Assembly: GCF_001514205.1 (NCBI RefSeq)
Contig: NZ_KQ948769.1
Coordinates: 215,606 to 279,605 of the forward strand
Direction: 5' to 3'
Length of the DNA: 64,000 nucleotides
Source of the DNA: Streptomyces griseoruber
GTDB taxonomy: Bacteria > Actinomycetota > Actinomycetes > Streptomycetales > Streptomycetaceae
Below are positions 43,081 through 51,401 of this stretch, piece after piece (the stretch's first letter is position 1; every line of letters starts with the position of its first letter). A program made the position numbers and the translations under genes. The notes below the pieces were generated by a model. It was not told where the DNA came from, ran no database searches, and worked only from the letters and a program-made list of their open reading frames with translations.

Positions 43081-43647
43081 CTAGCCCAGCTTCCAGTGCT
43101 GGAACGGGCCGCCGTTGCACCCGAGCATGTACGCGTCGCCGCTGCCGTCGGCGTCCAGGCAGTTCGCGAGCGGCATGTCCCTGAGCTCCACGTCGTTCCA
43201 GCCCGTGCCCTTCGCCTGCCACAGCTGGGAGGCGTCGCCGCCGTTGCAGGGGAGCGTGACAAGCCCCAGCTGCTGGCTCAGGCAGGTATTGGTGGCCGTG
43301 TGACGGACCATGACGACGTCATAGCTGGCGTGGTAGACGATCTCCACCTGCCACTGCTGCCATGGGTTCCCCGACTGGCAGGTGTTCGTGTAGACCTCCC
43401 CCCGGCCGCTCTCGTTCGCGGGGCCGCCGTCGAGGCAGCGTCCGGTCTTCAGACTGCTCAGGTGGGCCGGCCCGAGGGTGGGCACCGCCGACGCGGTGCT
43501 CGCGCCGAAGAACGAGAACATCAGGCTGAGGCAGACAGTGAAGGCCGCCGCCCAACCCCGGAACGCGAAACGCCCCAGACCGCGGGGCCGGGCCGACGCC
43601 CGCACCTTTTCCGAAGTGCCCGCGTCTAACGCCGCTTTGTTCAGCAT
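43081..43647 (-). CDS. Secreted ricin-type beta-trefoil lectin domain protein
   Basis: 188 residues. A long basic N-region then a hydrophobic stretch (FRGWAAAFTVCLSLMFSFFG) ending ASTASA. The rest is one beta-trefoil with three QxW-like repeats (QQWQVE, QLWQAK, FQHWKLG) and paired cysteines in each repeat. It should bind carbohydrate outside the cell; no catalytic domain is attached, which is unusual since most Streptomyces ricin domains are fused to enzymes. ATG 43647 with GGAG 10 nt upstream. Confidence 0.82.
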   Translation of the reverse strand: MLNKAALDAGTSEKVRASARPRGLGRFAFRGWAAAFTVCLSLMFSFFGASTASAVPTLGPAHLSSLKTGRCLDGGPANESGRGEVYTNTCQSGNPWQQWQVEIVYHASYDVVMVRHTATNTCLSQQLGLVTLPCNGGDASQLWQAKGTGWNDVELRDMPLANCLDADGSGDAYMLGCNGGPFQHWKLG

Positions 43648-43834
43648 GCTGTGATTTCTCCGCTTCGCCGTGCTCTGTCGTCGATGTGGTGGGCCTGTGT
43701 CACACGCCGCCACGGCCGGAGTCAACCACTGGCGGATTGCCTTGACGTTGTCCGCCGATTCCTCTTGGGGGGGGGCGCGGCCGGGGCAGGGGCGCGGGCG
43801 GCGCCCCTGCCCCGGCCGCACTGTCGGACCGCGG

Positions 43835-45058
43835 CTAGAACCGTTCCAGCAGCCAGGTGCACAGCTCCTCGGTCGGCAGCGTGTGCGGGGTCGTCGTGGA
43901 CGAGCAGTGGAATTCGTCCACGCCGCTCTGGGAGGGGTCCAGGCCGTCGACCCTCGCGTACAGGTCCCCCTGCCGCGCGAAGTCCGAGATGTCGACCGCG
44001 CTGACCGACGGGACGAAGCACACGTGCGGTTGCCGCAGGTCCGCCTCGCCGCCGGCCTCGATCATCGACTTCGCGAGGATCTCGTACGTCGCGAGCGTCC
44101 CGCCCGGTGCGCCGTCCAGCTCCGGGAAGTCGCTGGTGGTGATGGTGCGTTCGGTCTCCGGGAACTTCCGGTACAGGTAGGCGACCGTCACGTCGTCGCC
44201 CTGCGCCTGGGCGTAGAAGGTGGTGCCGGGGTAGCGGACGTCGAGCCGCAGTGTGACCTCGCCGGGCTCGACGTCGGGCAGCCCGATGCCGTCGCCGCGG
44301 CCGTTGGCGACGGCCAGCTTGCGCGGGATCCGCGGCCACTGGCCGACCCGGTCCAACTCGTTGAGCAGTGCCGTGCGTTCGGGGGCCACCCCGATCTTCT
44401 GGGTGGTCTTGTCGTAGTGCTGCCACAGCATCTGCCGCGCGGCCGGGCTGTTCATCTGCTGCGCGAAGGGGTGGGGCTTGAGGTCCAGGCCGTGCGGGAG
44501 CAGGTGCGCGAACGCCTGGACGCCCGCGGGGATGGTGGCGCCGCGGTGCGGGGTGTCGAACGAGAAGTACACGCCCGTCTGGTGCTCGTCCTCGTGGAAG
44601 TCGGTCTCCATCCTGGCGAGGGTGTAGCGGGTGATCAGCCCGCCCATGCTGAAGCCGCCGACGATCAGCCGCTCGGAGCCCTCGCGGAGCTGGATGGCCT
44701 TGCGGATGGTGGCCTCGGCCGCCTTCGAGTTCTCCAGGATGGACGCGGTGCGGTTGTCGAAGCCGAGCAGGATCACGTCCCGGCCGCTGCGACGGAGTGC
44801 GGTGAGGAAGGGATGGTCCTCGCCGTCCAGGAACTGGTAGAGCTTGGCGAGGTCGCTCTTGCCGTGGTTGAAGCCGTCCGCGATGATCACCGGCCGGGTG
44901 AGGCGGCGGTCGTCGCCGGCGTGGAAGACCCAGGCGAAGCCCTTGTCGATGTCGGCGTCCCACACTTCGTGATCGGGGACGTCGATCGGCTGGCTGGGTG
45001 CGTCGAGCGGGTCGCCGATCCTGATCGGGCCGATCTGGGGCTCGGTCTTCTCGGACAT
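43835..45058 (-). CDS. Alpha/beta hydrolase (lipase-like)
   Basis: 407 residues, no signal peptide. Nucleophile Ser in GFSMGGLITRYTLARM; SFDTPHRGATIPAG follows as in lipases and PGAP1-like esterases; a C-terminal VDEFHCSSTTTPHTLPTE contains the probable catalytic His. ATG at 45058 has GAGGAG 9 nt upstream. Substrate unknown. It stands alone; the 259-base gap to the rbs operon contains its leader and a terminator hairpin. Confidence 0.75.
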   Translation of the reverse strand: MSEKTEPQIGPIRIGDPLDAPSQPIDVPDHEVWDADIDKGFAWVFHAGDDRRLTRPVIIADGFNHGKSDLAKLYQFLDGEDHPFLTALRRSGRDVILLGFDNRTASILENSKAAEATIRKAIQLREGSERLIVGGFSMGGLITRYTLARMETDFHEDEHQTGVYFSFDTPHRGATIPAGVQAFAHLLPHGLDLKPHPFAQQMNSPAARQMLWQHYDKTTQKIGVAPERTALLNELDRVGQWPRIPRKLAVANGRGDGIGLPDVEPGEVTLRLDVRYPGTTFYAQAQGDDVTVAYLYRKFPETERTITTSDFPELDGAPGGTLATYEILAKSMIEAGGEADLRQPHVCFVPSVSAVDISDFARQGDLYARVDGLDPSQSGVDEFHCSSTTTPHTLPTEELCTWLLERF

Positions 45059-45250
45059 GGTCGTACTCCTCGTGGGAGGGGAGAGGGGGACGACAACATC
45101 ATGTGGCATATTTCGGGCAAATCGCCTGTCGGAAAATTTCTGAAAGCCGTGCAACCGTTCCCGCCCCCTGTGTGTCGTACAGGGCGTCGGGACCTCTGGA
45201 GGGGGATCTGGGGGGATCGCGGGGGGTTTCGACAGTTGGAGGGGGCAAGC

Positions 45251-45282
45251 CGAGGGGCCCGGTCGACGGACCGGGCCCCTCG
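45251..45282 (-). terminator. Terminator of the ribose operon
   Basis: Perfect 14-bp stem CGAGGGGCCCGGTC (45251-45264) with GACCGGGCCCCTCG (45269-45282), 4-nt loop, 35 nt beyond the rbsD stop. Confidence 0.82.
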
Positions 45283-45317
45283 AAGTTTTCCCGCGACGTT
45301 TCAGCAGGTCAGCGTCG

Positions 45318-45707
45318 CTAGAAGAACACCCCGCAGCGCAGCAGCACATTCGCGTACGGCCGTGCCTCACCCGTGCGGACCACCAGCCGCGCGCCCGCCG
45401 ACAGCACCTTCAGTTCTTCGTGGGAGACGTACGCCAGCCGGGTGAAGTGCCCCGCCAGCAGCCTCGCCGCCGCCGGGTTCGCCTCCCGTACCTCCGAGGC
45501 CGCCGTCGCGCCCTCCACGACCAGTTCCTCCAGCAGCCCCTCCACCACCTCCGCGAAGGACGGCACCCCCGCCCGGAACGCGAGGTCGACCACCCGCGGC
45601 CCGTCGGGTATCGGCATACCGGCGTCGCACACCAGCACCCCGTCCCCGTGCCCCAACTCGGCCAGTGCCCCGGACAGATGACGGTTGAGGATTCCGGTCT
45701 TCTTCAC
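45318..45707 (-). CDS. rbsD: D-ribose pyranase
   Basis: 129 residues, full length for RbsD, with KKTGILNRHLSGALAELGHGD and the C-terminal ARPYANVLLRCGV. It converts beta-pyranose to beta-furanose ribose before phosphorylation. It overlaps rbsK by 4 bp and is the last gene of the operon. Confidence 0.95.
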   Translation of the reverse strand: MKKTGILNRHLSGALAELGHGDGVLVCDAGMPIPDGPRVVDLAFRAGVPSFAEVVEGLLEELVVEGATAASEVREANPAAARLLAGHFTRLAYVSHEELKVLSAGARLVVRTGEARPYANVLLRCGVFF

Positions 45708-46603
45708 AGCGCGTCGACCTCCTCGGCCGTGGGGAAGGACACCTGGGCGCCCTCCTTGGTGACAGCGGCCGCCCCGACCCGGGCGGCGTACGCGGCGGCG
45801 ACGGCGGGCGGCTCGCCGAGACCCAGCCGCCAGGCCAGCGCCGCGGTGAACGCGTCGCCCGCCCCGGTCGTGTCCACGGCCGCGACCCGCACGGCCGGAA
45901 TCCGGGCGGTCCCGTCCGCGTCCGCCACCAGCGCGCCCCGCGCCCCCAGGGTGACGACCACCGAGCGCGGTCCGAGAGCGAGCAGTTCCCGCGCCCAGTC
46001 CTCCGGTTCGGGGCCCGCGAGGTCCCCGAGCACCACGCGCGCCTCGTGCTCGTTCACGATCAGCGGGTCGCAGGCGGCCAGCACCTCGGCGGGCAGCGGC
46101 CGGGGCGGTGACGGGTTCAGGACGAACCGGCTGCCGGGAGCCAGACTCCGTACGGTCTCCACGACCGTCTCCAACGGGATCTCCAGCTGCGCCGAGACCA
46201 CCCGGGCGGCCCGGAACAGGCTCCCGGCCGCCCGGACGTCGGCGGGGCTCAGCCGGCTGTTGGCACCCGGTGAGACCACGATGCTGTTGTCCCCGGACGG
46301 GTCCACCGTGATCAGCGCGACCCCGGTGGGCGCCCCGCCGGTGAGGATGCCGGCGGTGTCGACGCCGGCCGCTCGAAGGGAGTCGCCGAGCAGCCGGCCG
46401 TGCGCGTCGTCGCCGACCCGGGCCAGCAGCGCCGTACGGGCCCCCAGACGGGCGGCCGCGACAGCCTGGTTGGCGCCCTTGCCACCCGGGTGGGTGGCCA
46501 GGTCGGAGCCGAGGACCGTCTCGCCGGCCGCCGGGCGGCGGTCGACGCCGATCACCAGGTCGGCGTTGGCCGACCCTACGACCAGCAGGTCGTAGCCGTG
46601 CAT
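45704..46603 (-). CDS. rbsK: Ribokinase
   Basis: 299 residues of the PfkB family. GKGANQAVAAARLGARTALL near the N-terminus binds sugar and DTTGAGDAFTAALAW near the C-terminus holds the catalytic Asp and anion hole. It phosphorylates ribose to ribose-5-phosphate. It follows rbsB after 67 nt that hold a small hairpin (CGTCCCG/CGGGACG, 46631-46646), which may lower its expression relative to the binding protein. Confidence 0.95.
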   Translation of the reverse strand: MHGYDLLVVGSANADLVIGVDRRPAAGETVLGSDLATHPGGKGANQAVAAARLGARTALLARVGDDAHGRLLGDSLRAAGVDTAGILTGGAPTGVALITVDPSGDNSIVVSPGANSRLSPADVRAAGSLFRAARVVSAQLEIPLETVVETVRSLAPGSRFVLNPSPPRPLPAEVLAACDPLIVNEHEARVVLGDLAGPEPEDWARELLALGPRSVVVTLGARGALVADADGTARIPAVRVAAVDTTGAGDAFTAALAWRLGLGEPPAVAAAYAARVGAAAVTKEGAQVSFPTAEEVDAL

Positions 46604-46670
46604 CGTTGTGTTTCCTTACGTCGGTTTCGGCGTCCCGTGCGGGACGACGTCAACGGGTGCGCGGACGACG

Positions 46671-47603
46671 TCAGGAGGCGAACTCGGCGATGTTCGCCGA
46701 GGTGACGACCTTGACCGGCACCTTGACCGTCGTGTCGACCTTCTTGCCCTTGGCGGCCTTCACGGCGTTCTCGACGGCCAACTGGCCCAGCAGCTTGGGC
46801 TGCTGCGCCACCGAGGCGAACAGTGTGCCCGCCTTGACCGCGGTCAGTCCGTCCGGCGTGCCGTCGAAGCCGACGACCTTGACCGTCTTGCCCGCCTTGC
46901 TGCCCAGGGCCTTGATCGCGCCGAGCGCCATCTCGTCGTTCTGCGCGAAGACACCGGTGATGTCCGGGTGGGCCTGCAGCAGGTTGGTGGTGACGTCCAG
47001 GCCCTTGGTGCGGTCGAAGTCGGCCGGCTGCGAGGCGACGACCTTGATGTTCGGGTAGGCCTTCAGGCCCTCGGTGAAGCCCTGGCCGCGCTCGTTGGCG
47101 GCCGAGGTGCCGGCGGTGCCCTGGAGGACGAGGATGGTGCCCTTGCCGCCGAGCGCCTCGGCGATGGTCTGGGCGGCGAGCTTGCCGCCGGCGACGTTGT
47201 CCGAGGCGACGGTGGTGGCGACCGTGGCCTTGTTGACCGTGCGGTCGGCGGCGACGACGGGGATGTTCGCGTTGTTGGCGGCCTTGACGGACGGGCCGGC
47301 GGCGTCGGAGTCCACCGGGTTGATGATGATCGACTTCACGCTCTGGCTGGTGAAGTTGTCGATCTGGTTGGCCTGCTGGGAGGCGTCGTTCTGCGCGTCG
47401 GTGACGGTGAGGGAGACGCCCTCCTTCTTCGCCTCGGCCTGGGCGCCCTCCTTCAGCTGCACGAAGAAGGGGTTGTTGAGGGTGGAGAGCGACAGACCCA
47501 CCTTCAGGTCGGAGGAGCCGGACGACCCGGAGTTGCACGCGGTGGCGGTGAGGGCGAGCGAGGCCATGACGGCCGTGGCGACGGAGATCTGCTTGATGCG
47601 CAT
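46671..47603 (-). CDS. rbsB: Ribose ABC transporter substrate-binding lipoprotein
   Basis: 310 residues. Lipoprotein signal MRIKQISVATAVMASLALTA with lipid-attachment Cys in ATAC-NSG. The type I periplasmic binding fold has the ribose-protein blocks GLSLSTLNNPFFVQL, QNDASQQANQIDNF and VVGFDGTPDGLTAV. It captures ribose outside the membrane for RbsAC. ATG 47603 has AAGGAA 7 nt upstream. Confidence 0.95.
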   Translation of the reverse strand: MRIKQISVATAVMASLALTATACNSGSSGSSDLKVGLSLSTLNNPFFVQLKEGAQAEAKKEGVSLTVTDAQNDASQQANQIDNFTSQSVKSIIINPVDSDAAGPSVKAANNANIPVVAADRTVNKATVATTVASDNVAGGKLAAQTIAEALGGKGTILVLQGTAGTSAANERGQGFTEGLKAYPNIKVVASQPADFDRTKGLDVTTNLLQAHPDITGVFAQNDEMALGAIKALGSKAGKTVKVVGFDGTPDGLTAVKAGTLFASVAQQPKLLGQLAVENAVKAAKGKKVDTTVKVPVKVVTSANIAEFAS

Positions 47604-47680
47604 GACGGTTCCTTGCGGGTGAGGGTGAGCGTAGGGGTGCGGGGGGACCGTGGGGACTGGGGACGGAGACGCGGCGGCGG

Positions 47681-48655
47681 CTACGAGCGCCGGCGCAGCG
47701 TGTCCAGCAGGACGGCGAGCGCGATCACGACGCCGATGACGACCTGCTGCCAGAAGGCGGAGACCGACAGCAGGTTGAGGCCGTTGCGGAGCACCGCGAG
47801 GATCAGCGCGCCGATGAGGGTGCCCGACGCCTTGCCGACGCCGCCGGAGAGGCTGGCGCCGCCGATCACGACCGCGGCGATGGCGTCGAGTTCGTATCCG
47901 TACGCCGCCTGCGGCTGGGCGGAGGCCAGCCGGGAGGCGAGGACGATGCCCGCGATGGCGGCGAAGGCGCCGGCCAGGGCGTAGATGACCAGCTTCTGGC
48001 GCTTGACGCGGATGCCGGAGAGCCGGGCGGCCTCCTCGTTGCCGCCGATCGCGTACATGGCGCGGCCGATGTACGTGCGGTTCAGGACCACGGCGGTGAT
48101 CAGACCCATCACGATCATCACCAGGACCGGTACCGGCAGCCAGCCGCCGATGGTGGTGCCCAGATTCGACACGGAGTCGGGGAAGGCGATCGGGCTGCCC
48201 TGCGAGATGACCAGGGCGAGGCCGCGGCCCACCGACAGCATCGCCAGGGTCGCGATGAAGGGCGGCAGCTTGCCGAAGGAGATGAGCGCGCCGCTGATCA
48301 GTCCGCTGCCGACGCCGGTGGCGATGGCGAGCAGGACCGCGATCCACACCGGGACGCCCTGGTCGGTGGCGGCCCAGGCCAGCACGGTGGCGGAGAGCGC
48401 GGCGACCGAGCCGACCGACAGGTCGATGCCGGCCGAGACGATCACGAAGGTGACGCCGAACGCCAGGATCGCGGTGACGGCCGCCTGGACGCCGACGTTG
48501 AGGAGGTTCTGGGTGGCCAGGAAGTCGCCCGACAGGAACGACATCGCCACGGCCAGGACGACCAGCGCGGTGAGGGCGCCGTTGTTGAGGAGCATCCGGC
48601 GCAGTGCGAGGGCACCACCCGTGTGCGTACTGCTCTTGAGCGTGTCAGTGGCCAC
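47681..48655 (-). CDS. rbsC: Ribose ABC transporter permease
   Basis: 324 residues with about ten membrane spans and the BPD_transp_2 signature GGNEEAARLSGIRVKRQKL followed by GGASLSGGVGKASGTLIGA. GTG at 48655 has GGAGG 6 nt upstream and overlaps the rbsA end by 11 bp; an ATG at 48670 would include the ribosome site and is rejected. Confidence 0.94.
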   Translation of the reverse strand: MATDTLKSSTHTGGALALRRMLLNNGALTALVVLAVAMSFLSGDFLATQNLLNVGVQAAVTAILAFGVTFVIVSAGIDLSVGSVAALSATVLAWAATDQGVPVWIAVLLAIATGVGSGLISGALISFGKLPPFIATLAMLSVGRGLALVISQGSPIAFPDSVSNLGTTIGGWLPVPVLVMIVMGLITAVVLNRTYIGRAMYAIGGNEEAARLSGIRVKRQKLVIYALAGAFAAIAGIVLASRLASAQPQAAYGYELDAIAAVVIGGASLSGGVGKASGTLIGALILAVLRNGLNLLSVSAFWQQVVIGVVIALAVLLDTLRRRS

Positions 48656-50183
48656 GGGAGACCTCCACATCCTTTGCTGCTGTGTCCGTTGCCGCGGTCG
48701 CGCTGACGGCCAGCGCCATGACGGCGTCCTGTGTTGCTTCCTGGGCGGAGAGTTCGCCCGCGATCCGGCCCTGGGACATCACCAGGACCCGGTCGCTCAT
48801 GCCCAGCACCTCGGGGAGGTCGCTGGAGATCATCAGAACCGCGTGCCCGGAGGCGGTCAGTTCGTTGATCAGCTGGTAGATCTCGACCTTGGCGCCCACG
48901 TCGATGCCGCGGGTCGGCTCGTCGAGGATGAGCACCTTGGTGTCGGCGAGCAGCCACTTGCCGATGACGACCTTCTGCTGGTTGCCGCCGGACAGCGTCC
49001 GTACGTGCTGGTGCAGTCCGGCCATCCGGACCTTGAGCTGCCCGGAGATCCGGTCGGCGGCCCGCCGCTGCCCGGCCCGGTCGACGAAGCCCGCGCGGGT
49101 GGAGCGGCCCAGGGTGACCAGGCCGAGGTTCTCCTGCACGGTGGCGTCCAGCACCAGGCCCTGGCCCTTGCGGTCCTCGGGCACCAGGCCGATCCCGGCG
49201 TCCATGGCGGCGTTGACGTCCAGTCGGCGCAGCGGGCGGCCCTGCACCTCGACGGTGCCGGAGTCGTACGGATCGGCGCCGAAGACGGCCCGGACGACCT
49301 CGGTGCGGCCGGCGCCGACCAGACCCGCCAGGCCGACGACCTCGCCGGCCCGGACCTCGAAGTCGACGTCGTGGAAGCTGCCGGCCCGGGTGAGGCCGCT
49401 GACCTTGAGCAGCGGCGCCCCGGCCTCGGCGCGTTCGCGCGGGTACTGCTGCTCGATGCTCCGGCCGACCATGAGCCGTACGAGTTCGTCCTCGGGGGTG
49501 TTCGCCGGGACCTGGTCGACGCTGCGGCCGTCGCGCAGGACGGTGACGCGGTCGCCGAGGGCGGCGATCTCCTCCAGGTGGTGGGTGATGAAGACGATGC
49601 CGACGCCGTCGTCCCGCAGCCTGCGGACGATCCGGAAGAGCTTCTCGACCTCTTCGGTGGTCAGGACCGCGGTGGGCTCGTCCATGATCAGGACGCGGGC
49701 GTCGAGGCTCAGCGCCTTGGCGATCTCGACCATCTGGAGCCGGGCGATGCCCAGCTCGCGCACCTGGGCGCGCGGGTCGACGTCGACACCGACGCGGGCG
49801 AGGAGGTCGGCCGCGTCCGCGTTCATCCGCTTCCGGTCGAGGAGGCCGAAGCGGCGCGGCTGGCGGCCCAGGAAGATGTTCTCGGCGACGCTGAGGTCGG
49901 GAACGAGGTTGAACTCCTGGTAGATGGTGGCGATGCCGAGCCGTTCGGCGTCCTGCGCGCCCTGGACACAGGTCTCGGCGCCGTCCACCAGGATGCGGCC
50001 CTCGTCGGGCCGGTAGGCGCCCGAGAGCATCTTGATGAGGGTGCTCTTGCCGGCTCCGTTCTCGCCGAGCAGCACGTGCACCTCGCCGCGGCGCAGATCG
50101 AAGTCCACGCTGTCGAGCGCGACGACGCCGGGGAAGGTCTTGCGTATTCCTTCGATACGCAGCAGTTCGTCCGGGTGGCTCAC
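48645..50183 (-). CDS. rbsA: Ribose ABC transporter ATP-binding protein
   Basis: 512 residues with two ABC domains as in all RbsA/MglA proteins. Domain 1 Walker A GENGAGKST and YQEFNLVPDLSVAENIFLGR; domain 2 has GLVGAGRTEVV in place of a canonical Walker A and TLSGGNQQKVVIGKWL plus DEPTRGIDVGAK. GTG 50183 overlaps the rbsR stop (GTGA) with GAGGAG upstream. Confidence 0.95.
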   Translation of the reverse strand: MSHPDELLRIEGIRKTFPGVVALDSVDFDLRRGEVHVLLGENGAGKSTLIKMLSGAYRPDEGRILVDGAETCVQGAQDAERLGIATIYQEFNLVPDLSVAENIFLGRQPRRFGLLDRKRMNADAADLLARVGVDVDPRAQVRELGIARLQMVEIAKALSLDARVLIMDEPTAVLTTEEVEKLFRIVRRLRDDGVGIVFITHHLEEIAALGDRVTVLRDGRSVDQVPANTPEDELVRLMVGRSIEQQYPRERAEAGAPLLKVSGLTRAGSFHDVDFEVRAGEVVGLAGLVGAGRTEVVRAVFGADPYDSGTVEVQGRPLRRLDVNAAMDAGIGLVPEDRKGQGLVLDATVQENLGLVTLGRSTRAGFVDRAGQRRAADRISGQLKVRMAGLHQHVRTLSGGNQQKVVIGKWLLADTKVLILDEPTRGIDVGAKVEIYQLINELTASGHAVLMISSDLPEVLGMSDRVLVMSQGRIAGELSAQEATQDAVMALAVSATAATDTAAKDVEVSRGH

Positions 50184-51205
50184 GTGGTGCTCCTCAGGTC
50201 CTTCGGGGAAGAGGCGGCCTCGCCGCACGAGCGGCGCACGACGAGACGGGCGGGGAGGGTGACGGACCGCGAGGTCCGCCCCTCGATGCGGTCGACCAGG
50301 GCGCGTACGGCGGCCCGGCCCAGTTCCCCCGTCGGCTGGGCGATCGCCGTGATCGGCGGATCGGTGTGCACGAACCACCGGATGTCGTCGAACGCGGCCA
50401 GCGCGATGTCGTCGGGAACGCGCAGCCCGCGCGCGCGGATGGCGTCCAGTGCGCCCAGGGCCATCAGGTTGTCGGTGGCGAACACGGCCTCGGGCGGCTC
50501 GGGCAGGTCGAGGAAGCCCTCGGTGACCCGCCGTCCGCTCTCGGCCTGGAAGTCGCCCTGGCCGATGTAGGCGTCCGGGAGGGGAAGTCCGTACTCGGCC
50601 ATGGCCTCCCGGAAGGCCTCGATGCGCTCGCTTCCGGTGGTGGTGGCGGCCGGGCCCGCGATGATCGCGAGCCTGCGGTGCCCCAGCCCGTGCAGATGCG
50701 CCACGAGGTCCCGCACGGCGGCCCGTCCGTCCGCCCGCACCACCGGCACGTCGACGCCCGGGATCCACCGGTCGACGAAGACCATCGGCGTCCCCCCGCG
50801 CGCGGTGCCCAGCATCAGCGGCGAGCCGCCGTCGGTGGGGGAGACGAGCAGACCGTCGATCCGGCGGTCCAGCAGGGTCCGTACGTGGTGGTCCTGGAGA
50901 TCGGGCCGTTCGTCGGCGTTGCCGATGATCACGCTGTAGCCGAGCGCGCGGGCCTCCTCCTCCACGGAGCGGGCCAGTTCGGTGAAGTACGGGTTCATCA
51001 CGTCGCTGATGACCAGGCCGAGGGTGTGGGTCTGGTCGGTGCGCAGCGACCGGGCCACGGCGTTCGGGCGATAGCCCAGAGCCTCGACCGCGGTCAGCAC
51101 CCGCGTGCGTGCGTCCTCGCTGACCGACGGATGGTCGTTCAGGACACGCGACACCGTGGCGACGGAGACCCCCGCCTCGGCAGCGACGTCCTTGATGCTC
51201 GCCAT
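50180..51205 (-). CDS. rbsR: LacI family ribose operon repressor
   Basis: 341 residues. HTH (ASIKDVAAEAGVSVATVSRVLNDHPSVSED), hinge, and sugar-binding core with DVMNPYFTELARSVE, VFVDRWIPG, RLAIIAGPA and ATDNLMALGAL. It is the first gene of the rbs transcription unit and sits directly behind two LacI operators, so it represses itself and the operon and is released by ribose. Confidence 0.92.
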   Translation of the reverse strand: MASIKDVAAEAGVSVATVSRVLNDHPSVSEDARTRVLTAVEALGYRPNAVARSLRTDQTHTLGLVISDVMNPYFTELARSVEEEARALGYSVIIGNADERPDLQDHHVRTLLDRRIDGLLVSPTDGGSPLMLGTARGGTPMVFVDRWIPGVDVPVVRADGRAAVRDLVAHLHGLGHRRLAIIAGPAATTTGSERIEAFREAMAEYGLPLPDAYIGQGDFQAESGRRVTEGFLDLPEPPEAVFATDNLMALGALDAIRARGLRVPDDIALAAFDDIRWFVHTDPPITAIAQPTGELGRAAVRALVDRIEGRTSRSVTLPARLVVRRSCGEAASSPKDLRSTT

Positions 51206-51245
51206 CGCCGCGCCACCTCCTTGTGGACTCGGTACATGATCGGCA

Positions 51246-51291
51246 TGGAATCGATTACATCCACGCGCATGAAGGATTGGAATCGATTACA
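51246..51291. promoter_or_regulatory. Twin LacI operators of the ribose operon
   Basis: Identical TGGAATCGATTACA at 51246-51259 and 51278-51291, 32 bp apart (about three helical turns), each with the palindromic core AATCGATT. They lie 41-86 bp upstream of rbsR and fit cooperative binding by a LacI dimer pair. Confidence 0.82.
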
Positions 51292-51401
51292 AGGGGGTTA
51301 ATCAAGACTCCGGAGTGGCCGAAACCGGATCGTGATGAATCCAGGGGTGCGGCGATCGGACGCCCGACCGGACTGTCGGTGCCGGGCGGTACCGTCGGAT
51401 C

